Shown piece by piece: positions 1-8,764 of a DNA stretch of 57,138 nucleotides. The translations under genes were made by a program, and so were the position numbers. Numbering within the stretch: position 1 is the stretch's first letter; each line of letters opens with the position of its first letter. The notes under the pieces were generated by a model that worked only from the letters and a program-made list of their open reading frames with translations, searched no databases and had not been told where the DNA came from. This DNA is from Brucella anthropi ATCC 49188 (lineage in GTDB: Bacteria > Pseudomonadota > Alphaproteobacteria > Rhizobiales > Rhizobiaceae), in contig NC_009672.1 in NCBI RefSeq assembly GCF_000017405.1, positions 1 through 57,138 of the forward strand, written 5' to 3'.

Positions 1-46
1 CTTTCCGCCAAGCGATATCCAACCTGCAACGAAAACAGTTCACCGG

Positions 47-1288
47 TCAGAGATGGGTAAGTTTTTTCGCCCGGCGCACAAGATACCACACGGCAACAAT
101 GATTACCGGGAAGCCCGCAAGCGTCAGAAGCGTTTTCAGACCGGAGATAACTTCAACATGGCTCAGGCTTTCCAGTAGCGTCTTGTAGAGCCCGATGGCG
201 TAATAGCTGATGGCGACGATAGAGAACCCTTCAACGGCTTCCTGAAGCTTGGTCTGCACCTGCACCCGTTTTTCCATCGATTCCAGCAGTTGCAGGTTTT
301 GCTGCTCCAACTCAACCTGAACCGACGTTCGCAACAAATCGCTGGCGCGGGCAACGCGGGTGGCTGAATTCTCGACGCGTCTGCTGGCTTGCGCGCAAAA
401 CCTGATAGCGGGGCGGAAACGACGCTCGATGAATACGCCGAGCCTTTGATAACCGTCGACATGTTGTTCGCGCAATTCAGCAAGCCGCGCAAACACCAGT
501 TCCGCATAGGCAGCAGTGGCGCTGAAACGCTCGCCCGTATTGACCGATACGTCGAGAATTTCGCTGGCAAGCTGTGCCAGATCCTTGAGAAGCCGCTCTT
601 GCTGGTGCGCTTCTTTGCCTAGCGCATCAACGATTGTCTGCAACCGGGTCTCGAACTCGGAACAACGTGCAAAAGTGTCCTGCGCCAGCGGCAGGCTGAT
701 CAACGCCATGAGACGGTAATCTTCGATTTCGAGTAATCGCCGAACCATACGTCCGGTCCGAAACGCATTGAGATTGTGATTGAGCAGGACAAAGCGCGTC
801 GCGTTGGCTTCGTTGAACCGAAACGTCGACCAGATTTCAGCGTCGCAATTGCCTATTGCAGAAACGGCAACATCTGTATCCGTTTCTGCACCGAGCATAA
901 GCTTCGCATCATGCGTACCCGCAAGACCAACGACAATTTCAATGGAATTGATGCGCTGTCCCGGCATTTCATTGACGAGTTTGATCCAGATTTCTTCTCT
1001 GAGCGGGATGGCATTGTAGTCGCCGCTCCATTGAATGACATAGGTCAGCGATACAAATTCAGCGTGGATTTCCCACTTGATGCGACCGCTTGTCGTTTGT
1101 GCAATACCGCTTTTGCCGTCACTGGTATTCTTCAATCCCAGCTTTAGAAGAGTGTCGGGAACACGCGTGGTCTCGTTTCCGACAAAAAAAGCTTCATGCC
1201 AAACCACTGCCGGAGCATCAAAATAAATCGACGGACGCGAATGCAGTTCGTCGTTAAGAACACTACGCCATGGATAGTCTTTGGTCAT
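47..1288 (-). CDS. DUF3422 family membrane-anchored protein
   Basis: This 413-aa protein of unknown function matches the DUF3422 family by its opening (a 'LNDELHSRP' block near residues 11-19), its length, and its C-terminal layout. The middle (about 210-345) is rich in Glu, Arg, Leu and Gln and is probably helical or coiled coil. Two hydrophobic segments follow at about 350-370 and 385-405, before a short basic tail (VRRAKKLTHL). A cytoplasmic body held by a C-terminal membrane hairpin is inferred. The ATG has only a weak ribosome site. The gene is transcribed away from the SorC regulator across a 418-bp gap and shows no functional link to it. Bases 1-46 beyond its stop hold no recognisable gene. 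Family assignment is fairly sure; the role is unknown. Confidence 0.75.
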   Translation of the reverse strand: MTKDYPWRSVLNDELHSRPSIYFDAPAVVWHEAFFVGNETTRVPDTLLKLGLKNTSDGKSGIAQTTSGRIKWEIHAEFVSLTYVIQWSGDYNAIPLREEIWIKLVNEMPGQRINSIEIVVGLAGTHDAKLMLGAETDTDVAVSAIGNCDAEIWSTFRFNEANATRFVLLNHNLNAFRTGRMVRRLLEIEDYRLMALISLPLAQDTFARCSEFETRLQTIVDALGKEAHQQERLLKDLAQLASEILDVSVNTGERFSATAAYAELVFARLAELREQHVDGYQRLGVFIERRFRPAIRFCAQASRRVENSATRVARASDLLRTSVQVELEQQNLQLLESMEKRVQVQTKLQEAVEGFSIVAISYYAIGLYKTLLESLSHVEVISGLKTLLTLAGFPVIIVAVWYLVRRAKKLTHL

Positions 1289-1706
1289 CGGCGCGTGGTC
1301 CCACCCCGTTTTTCAAAACTGTTTGGAAAGATCGAAAGCCATCATCGACCATAGCGTATTACGGTCAGCTGATCGTTCAAAGGCTTTTTCGCGCACTTCC
1401 TCAATCGATTCAGCCGGGTTTCAAACTCAATGAGATTGTGTAGCACCATCTCGCTTCAAGTTCTGGCATCAAAGTCGACAAATGGTGTACGCGCAAGGGT
1501 GTCTAATGTGTTCGTCGGGGAAGATGCAAACCAAGGAATACCGGGAGCAATGGAACTACCTTCTTCCATCGTCGCGTTGCACAATATTGCGACCGCGACG
1601 GCAGGTCGTCGTTTCTCGTCAACCATCACGCTGCCGCACCATGTTGGAGCATTGACTTTTGTCAGCATCAGTGACTAATGTCAGAATATCCAACGAAAGA
1701 ACCTCA
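1289..1706. other. Intergenic region between divergent genes, no confident gene
   Basis: This 418-bp spacer separates the DUF3422 gene from the SorC regulator. Short open frames exist on both strands (for example 1456-1668 minus, 70 codons), but none has a convincing ribosome site or a recognisable product. The right end carries the predicted promoter of the SorC gene. The rest could be a decayed gene, but I see nothing to prove it. Confidence 0.4.
1652..1681 (+). promoter_or_regulatory. Predicted promoter and possible operator of the SorC regulator
   Basis: TTGACT (1652-1657) and TAATGT (1676-1681) are spaced 18 bp apart, resembling a sigma-70 promoter. TGTCAG occurs twice here and resembles the half-site of the perfect palindrome at 8660-8686 (AATGTCA). 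Autoregulation by the SorC protein is an inference. Confidence 0.4.
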
Positions 1707-2687
1707 ATGCCTGTCCGACCGAATGACCAGATCATCCACAAGGCCGCCTGGCTTTATTATACGCACGGCCTGCGCCAGGACGAAGTGGCCCAACGTCTCG
1801 AAATCTCCCGCGCCTCAATTGCAATGTATCTGCGCAAGGCCCGCGAGATGGGGATTGTTACCATCTCGACCTCCTCGGAACTGTTTTCAGACGATGTGCT
1901 GGCGCGCGAACTGGAAGACGCGACGGGCCTAAACACTGTCTGGCTGGTGCCGGAAGACCGTCAAGCGATGGATCCCGCAGCTGAAATGCCTGTCGTCGCA
2001 GCTTCTGTTTTCCTTGAACTCCTCAACAAGGGCGACCGCGTCGGCGTTGCCTGGGGCCGCACCGTCTATCACATTGCCGACGTAATGCCTTTCGCGGATC
2101 TGAGCGGCGTTACCGTTGTCCAGCTCTGCGGCAATCTCGGTGCGCCCTATTCCTATAGGCCGGACCAGTGCACTACGGAAATCGCCCGCCGTCTCAATGC
2201 GGAAGGCATCAACTTCTATGCGCCGCTCGTTCTCTCTTCCGAGCGCCTCGCTGATGAATTGCGCGGTGAACCTGTCATCAAAGAACAGCTCGCTACAATC
2301 CCGGACTGCAATCTGGCGCTTTATTCCGTCGGCGGTATTGAGGATGACAGCCATCTCGTTAAATGCGGCGCGCTTTCGGCCGCCGACATGCATGCCATGG
2401 GCGAAAAGGGCGCTGCCGGGGTCATTGCCGGTCAGCTCATAGACCGCGATGGCCAATGGCTGGATTGCAATCACAACAGGCGCTGCATTTCCGCCGACCT
2501 CGCTTCCATTCGCGCCATCAAGAAACGCATGCTTGTCGTGCAGGAAGACAACAAGTTCGAGCCGCTGGTGGCGGCATTGAAGGGCGGCTTTGCTTCCCAT
2601 CTCGTCATTACCACCTCGATGGCGCGTCGGATTCTGGATCGCTGGAGCAAGGATGGGCTCGGCAAAGGCGGTTCAAGCAAGGCTTGA
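1707..2687 (+). CDS. SorC/DeoR-type sugar-binding transcriptional regulator
   Basis: This 326-aa regulator has an N-terminal helix-turn-helix (about residues 8-50; 'GLRQDEVAQRLEISRASI') followed by a sugar-phosphate-binding SorC domain up to the C-terminus. The latter carries family-typical stretches such as 'VGVAWGRTVYHIAD' and 'GAAGVIAGQLID'. SorC-family proteins usually respond to a phosphorylated sugar made by the pathway they control. The ATG at 1707 was chosen because the conserved HTH follows it directly; a TTG at 1659 would add 16 unconserved residues. The gene lies 60 bp before the aldolase-dehydrogenase gene, so the two are probably cotranscribed. It is the best candidate to bind the palindrome at 8660-8686. 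The effector is not known; MTR-1-phosphate or its ketose isomer would fit the locus. Confidence 0.85.
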   Translation: MPVRPNDQIIHKAAWLYYTHGLRQDEVAQRLEISRASIAMYLRKAREMGIVTISTSSELFSDDVLARELEDATGLNTVWLVPEDRQAMDPAAEMPVVAASVFLELLNKGDRVGVAWGRTVYHIADVMPFADLSGVTVVQLCGNLGAPYSYRPDQCTTEIARRLNAEGINFYAPLVLSSERLADELRGEPVIKEQLATIPDCNLALYSVGGIEDDSHLVKCGALSAADMHAMGEKGAAGVIAGQLIDRDGQWLDCNHNRRCISADLASIRAIKKRMLVVQEDNKFEPLVAALKGGFASHLVITTSMARRILDRWSKDGLGKGGSSKA

Positions 2688-2747
2688 GCCAGAAAAGTTT
2701 GGGTCCGCCGATGCCGGCCGGGCCGGTTTATCGGGAGGCTGACTACC

Positions 2748-4802
2748 ATGGAAAATCTCTGGCGCGATGACGAAGCGGAAAAGGTCATCGCCGAATACGC
2801 CGCGAAAGGCGTCAACCGCGATTTGGCGCTGCGTACCTATACGACGCGGCTTCTGGGCGGCGAGCCACGACTGGTGTTACATGGCGGCGGCAACACGTCG
2901 GTAAAAACCGAGGTGACAGACCTCGTCGGCGACACGCATGCGGTGCTCTGCGTCAAAGGCAGCGGCTGGGACATGGGAACTATCGAACCGGCAGGCCTGC
3001 CCGCTGTGAAAATCGACGCCCTTCTCAAGAGCCGCAAACTCGACAGGCTTTCGGACGAGGATATGGTGACGCTGCTGCGCGCCAATCTCATCGAACCCGC
3101 CGCTCCGAACCCTTCGGTAGAAGCGCTACTGCATGCCTTCCTCCCGCACAAGTTCATCGACCACACACATTCGACGGCTATTCTCGCCATTGCGGATCAG
3201 GCCGAGAGCCAGAAGATGAGCACAGAACTCTTCGGCAAGAAAATGGGCTTTGTGCCCTATATCATGCCCGGCTTCGCGCTCGCCAAAGCGGCCGCCGAAG
3301 TGTTCGAACAGGACTCGACGGTTGAGGGCCTGATCCTCGACAAGCACGGCATCTTCACCTTTGGCGACACTGCGAAGGAAGCCTATGACCGGATGATTCA
3401 CTATGTCACGGTCGCGGAGGATCACGTCAAGAACCACGGTCGCAATCCGTTCACGCCCGCTACCCTGCCTGCTTCGCTGGCAAGGCCCGGCGATATCGTC
3501 TCCATGCTGCGCGGCGCAGTTGCCGTCGACAAGGGAGAAGGCCGCTATGACCGGATGGTCAGCGTTTTCCGCACAACTCCGGCTATTCTCGATTTCGTCA
3601 ATGCCCGCGAGGTCGCGGACATGGCGGCGCGCGGTGTCTCCACACCCGATCTTTCAATCCGCATCAAGACCGGCCCTATGGTGTTGCCCGCACCGGCCAC
3701 GGATGATCTGGCCGGTTACCGCGCGGTGATCGACCAGCACGTTGCAACCTTTGTCGCCGATTACACCGAATATTTCCGCAGCAATGATGCGCGCGACGAC
3801 GTCAAGCGCACCATGCTCGATCCCATGCCGCGCCTGACGCTGGTGCCCGGCCTTGGCATGTTTGGCCATGGTCGAACCTTCAAGGATGCGACCATCGCCG
3901 TCGATGTCGGCGAGATGTGGATCGAAGCAGCGCGCGATGCCGAATCCGTTGGTCGCTTTGAGCCGGTCAGTCGTCCCGATCTCTTCGATCTCGAATATTG
4001 GTCGCTCGAACAGGCAAAGCTCGCGGGCGCCAAGCCGAAACCGTTCACTGGGCAGGTCGCTGTCGTCACTGGCGGTGCGGGGGCCATCGGTGCTGCCGTC
4101 GTCAAGGCCTTTGCAGCCGAGGGCGCTCATGTCGTTGCGCTCGATCTCGATGGCGAGAAGGCTTCGGCGGTTGCGAAGGCTGCCGGAAACAGTTCCATCG
4201 GCATTGCCTGCGACATCACCGATCCCGCATCTGTGCGAGCCGCCTTTGACAAGGCAGTCGCAACATTTGGCGGCGTCGATATTGTAGTGTCAAATGCCGG
4301 CGCAGCCTGGGAAAGCCCTATCGCCACGATGGACGACACGCTGCTGCGCAAGAGTTTCGAGCTCAATTTCTTCGCTCATCAGACAGTCGCACAAAATGCC
4401 GTGCGCATCATGAAGGCACAGAAAACCGGCGGCGTTCTGCTGTTCAATGCCTCCAAGCAGGCCGTCAATCCCGGCGCGAAATTCGGTGCCTACGGCCTGC
4501 CGAAAGCGGCAACGCTCTTCCTGTCGCGCCAATACGCGCTGGAACACGGTGCCGACAACATCCGCGTCAATGCGGTCAATGCCGATCGTATCCGTTCCGG
4601 CCTGCTGAACGATGAGATGATTGCCAATCGGGCTGCGGCTCGCGGCCTCTCCGTCAAGGACTATATGGGCGGCAATCTGCTTGGCCTTGAAGTGACGGCT
4701 GAAGACGTTGCCCGTGCCTTTGTCCATCACGCACTAGCCGAACGCACGACTGCCGACGTGACTACAGTCGATGGCGGCAATATCGCAGCAGCCATGCGTT
4801 GA
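2748..4802 (+). CDS. Bifunctional class II aldolase / short-chain dehydrogenase (RhaD-ADH-like fusion)
   Basis: This 684-aa fusion starts with a class II aldolase/adducin domain (about 20-400). It contains a metal-ligand 'HTHS' block at 139-142 and 'DKHGIFTFGD' further on. An SDR domain follows (about 430-684), with the nucleotide-binding 'TGGAGAIG' near 438 and the catalytic Tyr582/Lys586 of 'YGLPK'. Family members cleave 6-deoxyketose 1-phosphates such as rhamnulose-1-phosphate to dihydroxyacetone phosphate and an aldehyde; the SDR half then acts on the aldehyde. No rhamnose kinase, isomerase or mutarotase is nearby, but MTR kinase and isomerase are. I infer a substrate such as 5-methylthioribulose-1-phosphate or 5-deoxyribulose-1-phosphate, as in the E. 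coli DHAP shunt. A good ribosome site (GGGAGG, 2733-2738) supports the ATG. Fusion architecture is sure, substrate is not. Confidence 0.85.
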   Translation: MENLWRDDEAEKVIAEYAAKGVNRDLALRTYTTRLLGGEPRLVLHGGGNTSVKTEVTDLVGDTHAVLCVKGSGWDMGTIEPAGLPAVKIDALLKSRKLDRLSDEDMVTLLRANLIEPAAPNPSVEALLHAFLPHKFIDHTHSTAILAIADQAESQKMSTELFGKKMGFVPYIMPGFALAKAAAEVFEQDSTVEGLILDKHGIFTFGDTAKEAYDRMIHYVTVAEDHVKNHGRNPFTPATLPASLARPGDIVSMLRGAVAVDKGEGRYDRMVSVFRTTPAILDFVNAREVADMAARGVSTPDLSIRIKTGPMVLPAPATDDLAGYRAVIDQHVATFVADYTEYFRSNDARDDVKRTMLDPMPRLTLVPGLGMFGHGRTFKDATIAVDVGEMWIEAARDAESVGRFEPVSRPDLFDLEYWSLEQAKLAGAKPKPFTGQVAVVTGGAGAIGAAVVKAFAAEGAHVVALDLDGEKASAVAKAAGNSSIGIACDITDPASVRAAFDKAVATFGGVDIVVSNAGAAWESPIATMDDTLLRKSFELNFFAHQTVAQNAVRIMKAQKTGGVLLFNASKQAVNPGAKFGAYGLPKAATLFLSRQYALEHGADNIRVNAVNADRIRSGLLNDEMIANRAAARGLSVKDYMGGNLLGLEVTAEDVARAFVHHALAERTTADVTTVDGGNIAAAMR

Positions 4803-4850
4803 TCTTTTGGGCTGGTGCAGACAACTGCTTCAGCCTTCCAGACATACAGA

Positions 4851-4880
4851 AAGGGGCGGTCCGATGGACCGCCCCTTCTT
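4851..4880 (+). terminator. Rho-independent terminator between convergent genes
   Basis: A perfect 12-bp GC-rich stem (4851-4862 pairing with 4866-4877) has a GAT loop and is followed by CTTCATT. It lies 49 bp past the aldolase stop and, on the other strand, beyond the end of the binding-protein gene. It may therefore serve both convergent operons. Confidence 0.8.
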
Positions 4881-4962
4881 CATTCCGTCATGCCTAGAGC
4901 AGTTGTTTCGGCGCATTATCCTACACAGAGCCGCTTCGCACCTTTGCTGGAAATGCTCTAAA

Positions 4963-6006
4963 TCAGGGCTTCGGCATCCATGCAGGCATGGCAACATCGG
5001 CATGAGCGAACTGCGGCAGTTTCGTGCCGAGCTCTTCCATATTCTTGATGTCCTGATCGTTGAGATCTTTCTGCGTAATCAGGGTCGGCGGCACGATGAC
5101 CTGCTTGCCAGGATTTTCACCGGCCAGCAGCATGGCGAGCGAGCGTACAGACACCTGACCAACTACAGCCGGGTTGGTCGCTGCCGTCGCAACCCATGCA
5201 GAACCGGATTCACGCATGGCGGCGATGTCGGAGGTCGAGATATCCGCCGAGTAAATTTTCACGTCGGAAGACATGCCAGCTTCGTCGACCGCAATCTTCA
5301 CGCCCTTGGCGAATTCGTCATAGGGTGCAAACATCACCGTGATGTCAGGGTTGGCGGAGATCACCGAGCGTGCCTGATTGGCGACCGAATTTGCAATGGG
5401 ATTGTCCATCGTGCCGAACTGGGCGGCTTCCTTGATGCCGGAATATTTCGCCTTGAACTCTTTCCATTTCTCGTCACGACGGTCGAGCGGTGCGATGCCT
5501 GCGACATAGACATAGCCAGCCTTGAAGCTCTCGCCATTGTCCTTGATCGCCTGCTCAAGTGCCAAACGAGCGAGATCATGATCGGACTGCTCGACTTGCG
5601 GGATATTCTCGTTCTCGACGTTCACATCGAAAGCGACCACCTTGATGCCCGCGTCGACCGCACGCTTGGCGGCCTCCTTCATGGATTCCGTCAGGCCGTG
5701 CTGGATGATGATGCCCTGCACACCAAGCGCAATGGCCTGATCGACCATATCGGCCTGCAGAGCTGCATCCTGACGGCTGTCGAACACCTGCAGCTGAACA
5801 CCCAACGCCTTGGCTTGTGCTTCAACGCCCGCGAGGTAGGACTGGAAGAAGTCGCCGGTCGACAGATAGCGCACGAGTGCGATCTTCACCTCTCCCGGCT
5901 TGTCAAAGGGTTTCGGCATATCGGCCGCAAAGGATGGCGTACCAAATGTTGCTGCAGCCATCAGCCCGAGCGTCAGCTTGCCCAGGGTTCTACGCGTGAA
6001 ATTCAT
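4963..6006 (-). CDS. Sugar ABC transporter periplasmic substrate-binding protein (RbsB/LsrB type)
   Basis: This is a 347-aa periplasmic binding protein of the ribose/autoinducer-2 class. The N-terminus is a secretion signal with a twin-arginine-like 'TRRTLGKLTLG', ending near 'SFAADMP'. The body has the two-lobe pattern of the family ('AQAKALGVQLQVFDSRQD', 'QGIIIQHG', 'VVAFDVNVEN'). I start at the ATG at 6006 because GGAGGAG lies 7 bp upstream; a start at 6021 would place that site inside the gene. It is the third gene of the minus-strand importer operon, after ATPase and permease. Its ligand would define the input of the locus; the adjacent genes point to MTR or a 5-deoxypentose, but ribose-like sugars are possible. 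Confidence 0.88.
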   Translation of the reverse strand: MNFTRRTLGKLTLGLMAAATFGTPSFAADMPKPFDKPGEVKIALVRYLSTGDFFQSYLAGVEAQAKALGVQLQVFDSRQDAALQADMVDQAIALGVQGIIIQHGLTESMKEAAKRAVDAGIKVVAFDVNVENENIPQVEQSDHDLARLALEQAIKDNGESFKAGYVYVAGIAPLDRRDEKWKEFKAKYSGIKEAAQFGTMDNPIANSVANQARSVISANPDITVMFAPYDEFAKGVKIAVDEAGMSSDVKIYSADISTSDIAAMRESGSAWVATAATNPAVVGQVSVRSLAMLLAGENPGKQVIVPPTLITQKDLNDQDIKNMEELGTKLPQFAHADVAMPAWMPKP

Positions 6007-6056
6007 GTCAGTCTCCTCCACTGATCAATATTGTTAGCCCGCTGAAGGTTCCCGCC

Positions 6057-7109
6057 TCAGCGTTTGCCTCTTTTCGAGAGCGCAAAGGTGAAAATCAGGG
6101 CCATGACGAGCACGGCGCCCTTGACGAAATCCTGTGTGTAGTAAGGCGCGTTCATCATCGTCAGGCCCTGCAAAAGAATGCCGACGAAGAGAGCGCCAAC
6201 GGCAGTGCCGAACGCATTCGGCTTGGCAGCGCCAAGCACTGCGAAACCAATGAGGGCCGCGGCAACGGCATCGAGAAGCAGATTATTGCCCGAGGCGATA
6301 TCCCCGCGCCCGAGGCGGGCGGCAAGCAGAATGCCGCCGATCGAGGCGAAGACGCCGGAGATGATATAGGCCGAGATCTTGTAGGCATTGACCGGCGCGC
6401 CAGCGAGGCTTGCCGCGCGCTCGTTGGAGCCGACAGCGTACATCATCCGGCCGAAGCGGGTATATTCAAGGAAGAACCAGATGACGATGGCCAGCACGAT
6501 CAGCACCACTACCGAAACTGGCACCAGATTGGGCAGGATGAAATCGAAACGATGACGGCCAAGCGCCAGAAAGGCCGGACTGAAAGCACCGGTTGCCGTC
6601 GAGCCATCCGGCAACGTCATGCCCGTTGCAATCGAGCGTCCTTCAGTCGGGATGCGTTGCAGGCCGAGCAGCAGGAACATCATTCCGAGCGTCGCCAGAA
6701 GATCGGGAACGCGCATATAGACGATGATGATCCCATTGACCAAACCGACGAGCACACCGACGGCAAGGCAAACAAGTGTCGCCGTCAGGGCGTCCCCACC
6801 CATGACCACCATCACATAAGACGAAGCCATCATGGCAGTCGTTGCGACGGAACCGATGGAAAGATCAAAACCGCCAACAACGAGCGTCGCGGTGACACCA
6901 AGTGCAAGAATACCGGTGATAGACACGGATTGCAGGATAAAGACCGCGCTCTGGGGCGAAGCGAAACCACCGGTCACAGCCGAGAAATAGAGCACCATGC
7001 CAGCAAGCAGCACGAGGAAGCCATATTTGATCGCGGTTTCCCGGATATTCAGGCCCGCAGGCGGAATTGCGCCGGTGGCGGTGGATTTGCTCTGTTCACT
7101 TATCATCAT
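6057..7109 (-). CDS. Sugar ABC transporter permease (RbsC type)
   Basis: This 350-aa inner-membrane permease has about ten hydrophobic segments and the carbohydrate-uptake-2 signature ('GGFDLSIGSVATTA', 'GSNERAASLAG', 'GRGDIASG'). A short hydrophilic N-terminus precedes the first membrane segment, and the protein ends in a basic tail (SKRGKR). Its ATG overlaps the TGA of the ATPase gene by 4 bp (ATGA), so translation is probably coupled. It presumably forms a homodimer served by the double ATPase encoded upstream and by the binding protein encoded 50 bp downstream. Confidence 0.9.
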   Translation of the reverse strand: MMISEQSKSTATGAIPPAGLNIRETAIKYGFLVLLAGMVLYFSAVTGGFASPQSAVFILQSVSITGILALGVTATLVVGGFDLSIGSVATTAMMASSYVMVVMGGDALTATLVCLAVGVLVGLVNGIIIVYMRVPDLLATLGMMFLLLGLQRIPTEGRSIATGMTLPDGSTATGAFSPAFLALGRHRFDFILPNLVPVSVVVLIVLAIVIWFFLEYTRFGRMMYAVGSNERAASLAGAPVNAYKISAYIISGVFASIGGILLAARLGRGDIASGNNLLLDAVAAALIGFAVLGAAKPNAFGTAVGALFVGILLQGLTMMNAPYYTQDFVKGAVLVMALIFTFALSKRGKR

Positions 7110-8620
7110 GCACTGACCTGTTGATGGGATTGTCCGGCAATCTCGGAGAGCAGCCGCTCGACATTGATGTCGACATTGCGGTGCTCGCCCACGATAGTGT
7201 GTTCCGACATCACGAGAATGCGGTCGGCGACTTCGAAGGCTTCGTCGAGCTCCGTCAGGAAAAGAATTGTGGTGCGCCCTGCCGCAGAAGCGCGCAGCTT
7301 CTCACCTATGTCGCGACGAGCGGCGATATCGACTCCCTGGAAGGGCTCATCGAGGATGAGCAGTCGCGATGGCTCGGAAAGCCAGCGACCGACCATAACC
7401 TTCTGCTGGTTGCCGCCCGACAGCGTCTGCATCTCGTCACGCTCATTGCGGCAGACGACACCGAGCGACGAAATCTGCTGGCGCGCCGTTGCCTTCTCTG
7501 CCCGTCGGCTTGAAATGCCGAAAGTCGAAAGCCGGCGTAAGAATGGCAAGCTGATATTTTCGTAGATATTGAAGTCCGGCACGATGCCGCTGATCGCACG
7601 GTCCTTGGCGACAAGGAAAACGCCTCTGGCTATCGCTTGACCAGTCGTCTTCGGTGCGTAGTTCACACCATCCAACGTCATTTCGCCTGCTTCCGGGGTC
7701 CGCGCACCAAACAGCGTTTCAGCAAGTGCCGTCTTGCCGACACCAACAAGACCCGTGACCGCGACGATCTCACCATCCCCGAGATCGAAATCGAAGGGTC
7801 GCGCCTGTTCGGAAAGCTTAAGGCCCCGCACGCTAAAGACCGGACGACTTGCGTCACGCACGGCGACGGCACCAGCCGACACCTTGCGCCCCAGCATGGC
7901 ATTGACCGCGCCCTCGTAATCGAGTTCCGGCCCCTCGAAACGGCCAGTGATGCGACCGTCGCGCAGCGACACGATGCTGTCGGCAAGGCGACGAATATCC
8001 GACATGCGATGCGAGATATAGAGAATGGCGACACCCCGCGCCTTCAACCGATCAACGAGGTCGAACAGACGATCCGCCTCGGCACTGGAAAGCGACGACG
8101 TCGGTTCGTCGAGGATCAGCACTTTAGGTTCATGCGCCATGGCACGCGCAATCGCCACCATCTGGCGATCCGCAAGTGTCAGGTCAGTGATTTTGGCCGA
8201 AAGGTCGATGGCAAGGCCCATGCGCGAGGCGACCGCCGCCGCTTCGCGACGCACCCGGCGCGGATTGAAAAAAAGCCGCGCACCACGCCCGTTCAACCGA
8301 TCGAGCGTGAGATTGGTCGCCACATCGAGATCGGCGACGACGCCGTCATTGATGTTCTGATGCACTGTGACAACGCCAGCACGGATTGCCTCGGCGGGCG
8401 TCGCTGGATCAAAGGCAGCATCTGCCAGCGTGATAGTGCCGGCACCACGCGTATAGACGCCCGAGAGGATGCGCACGAGCGTCGATTTTCCGGCGCCGTT
8501 GGCCCCCATCAAAACCGTCACTGCGCCTGCTTTGAGGTCGAGGTCAACACCTTGCAAGACCGTCACCGGTCCAAAGGATTTGCGCACGCCCTCAATGCGA
8601 AACACTGGCTGTTCGCTCAT
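7106..8620 (-). CDS. Sugar ABC transporter ATP-binding protein, double ABC domain (RbsA/MglA type)
   Basis: This 504-aa protein has two tandem ABC domains. The first has a complete Walker A (GANGAGKST, about residue 40) and 'LILDEPTSSL', but an unusual signature ('LTLADRQ'). The second has a divergent Walker A (GLVGVGKT) and an intact 'LSGGNQQK' plus 'LILDEPFQGVD'. That asymmetry is normal for RbsA/MglA-type proteins. It powers the importer encoded by the next two minus-strand genes. The start is supported by GGGAGGAA immediately upstream. The operon promoter lies in the 144-bp gap shared with the MTR kinase operon, so import and phosphorylation are probably co-regulated. Confidence 0.92.
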   Translation of the reverse strand: MSEQPVFRIEGVRKSFGPVTVLQGVDLDLKAGAVTVLMGANGAGKSTLVRILSGVYTRGAGTITLADAAFDPATPAEAIRAGVVTVHQNINDGVVADLDVATNLTLDRLNGRGARLFFNPRRVRREAAAVASRMGLAIDLSAKITDLTLADRQMVAIARAMAHEPKVLILDEPTSSLSSAEADRLFDLVDRLKARGVAILYISHRMSDIRRLADSIVSLRDGRITGRFEGPELDYEGAVNAMLGRKVSAGAVAVRDASRPVFSVRGLKLSEQARPFDFDLGDGEIVAVTGLVGVGKTALAETLFGARTPEAGEMTLDGVNYAPKTTGQAIARGVFLVAKDRAISGIVPDFNIYENISLPFLRRLSTFGISSRRAEKATARQQISSLGVVCRNERDEMQTLSGGNQQKVMVGRWLSEPSRLLILDEPFQGVDIAARRDIGEKLRASAAGRTTILFLTELDEAFEVADRILVMSEHTIVGEHRNVDINVERLLSEIAGQSHQQVSA

Positions 8621-8659
8621 AAATTCCTCCCACTGACGCCACGTTAAGATAGGCTGCCA

Positions 8660-8686
8660 TCAAATGTCAAGGCCATTGACATTTGA
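8660..8686. promoter_or_regulatory. Perfect 11-5-11 inverted repeat, probable SorC operator
   Basis: TCAAATGTCAA (8660-8670) and TTGACATTTGA (8676-8686) are exact reverse complements separated by GGCCA. Each arm contains a TTGACA reading outward, so the palindrome covers the -35 elements of both divergent promoters. A repressor bound here would shut the importer and the MTR kinase operon together. The SorC protein at 1707-2687 is the obvious candidate, by inference. Confidence 0.8.
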
Positions 8687-8704
8687 CAGAATGATGCCTT
8701 AGCT
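8676..8704 (+). promoter_or_regulatory. Predicted promoter of the MTR kinase operon
   Basis: TTGACA (8676-8681) is followed after 17 bp by TTAGCT (8699-8704), a weak -10. The mirror-image TTGACA (8670-8665, minus strand) has TTAACG 17 bp on, giving a matching promoter for the importer. Weak -10 boxes are consistent with regulated promoters. Confidence 0.55.
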
Positions 8705-8764
8705 GTGGGAAAGACGGCATGGCGGCGCATGGTGGAGGCGGCCCATGCGCAGGAGGAGAGCATT

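Noticed and set aside
1456..1668. 70-codon minus-strand frame upstream of the SorC gene
   Set aside because: No ribosome site, no recognisable product, and it overlaps the likely SorC promoter; kept only as part of an intergenic description.
2748..4802. Rhamnose catabolic operon
   Set aside because: No rhamnose kinase, isomerase, mutarotase or rhamnose-type transporter is in the window; the linked kinase and isomerase are clearly MtnK and MtnA.
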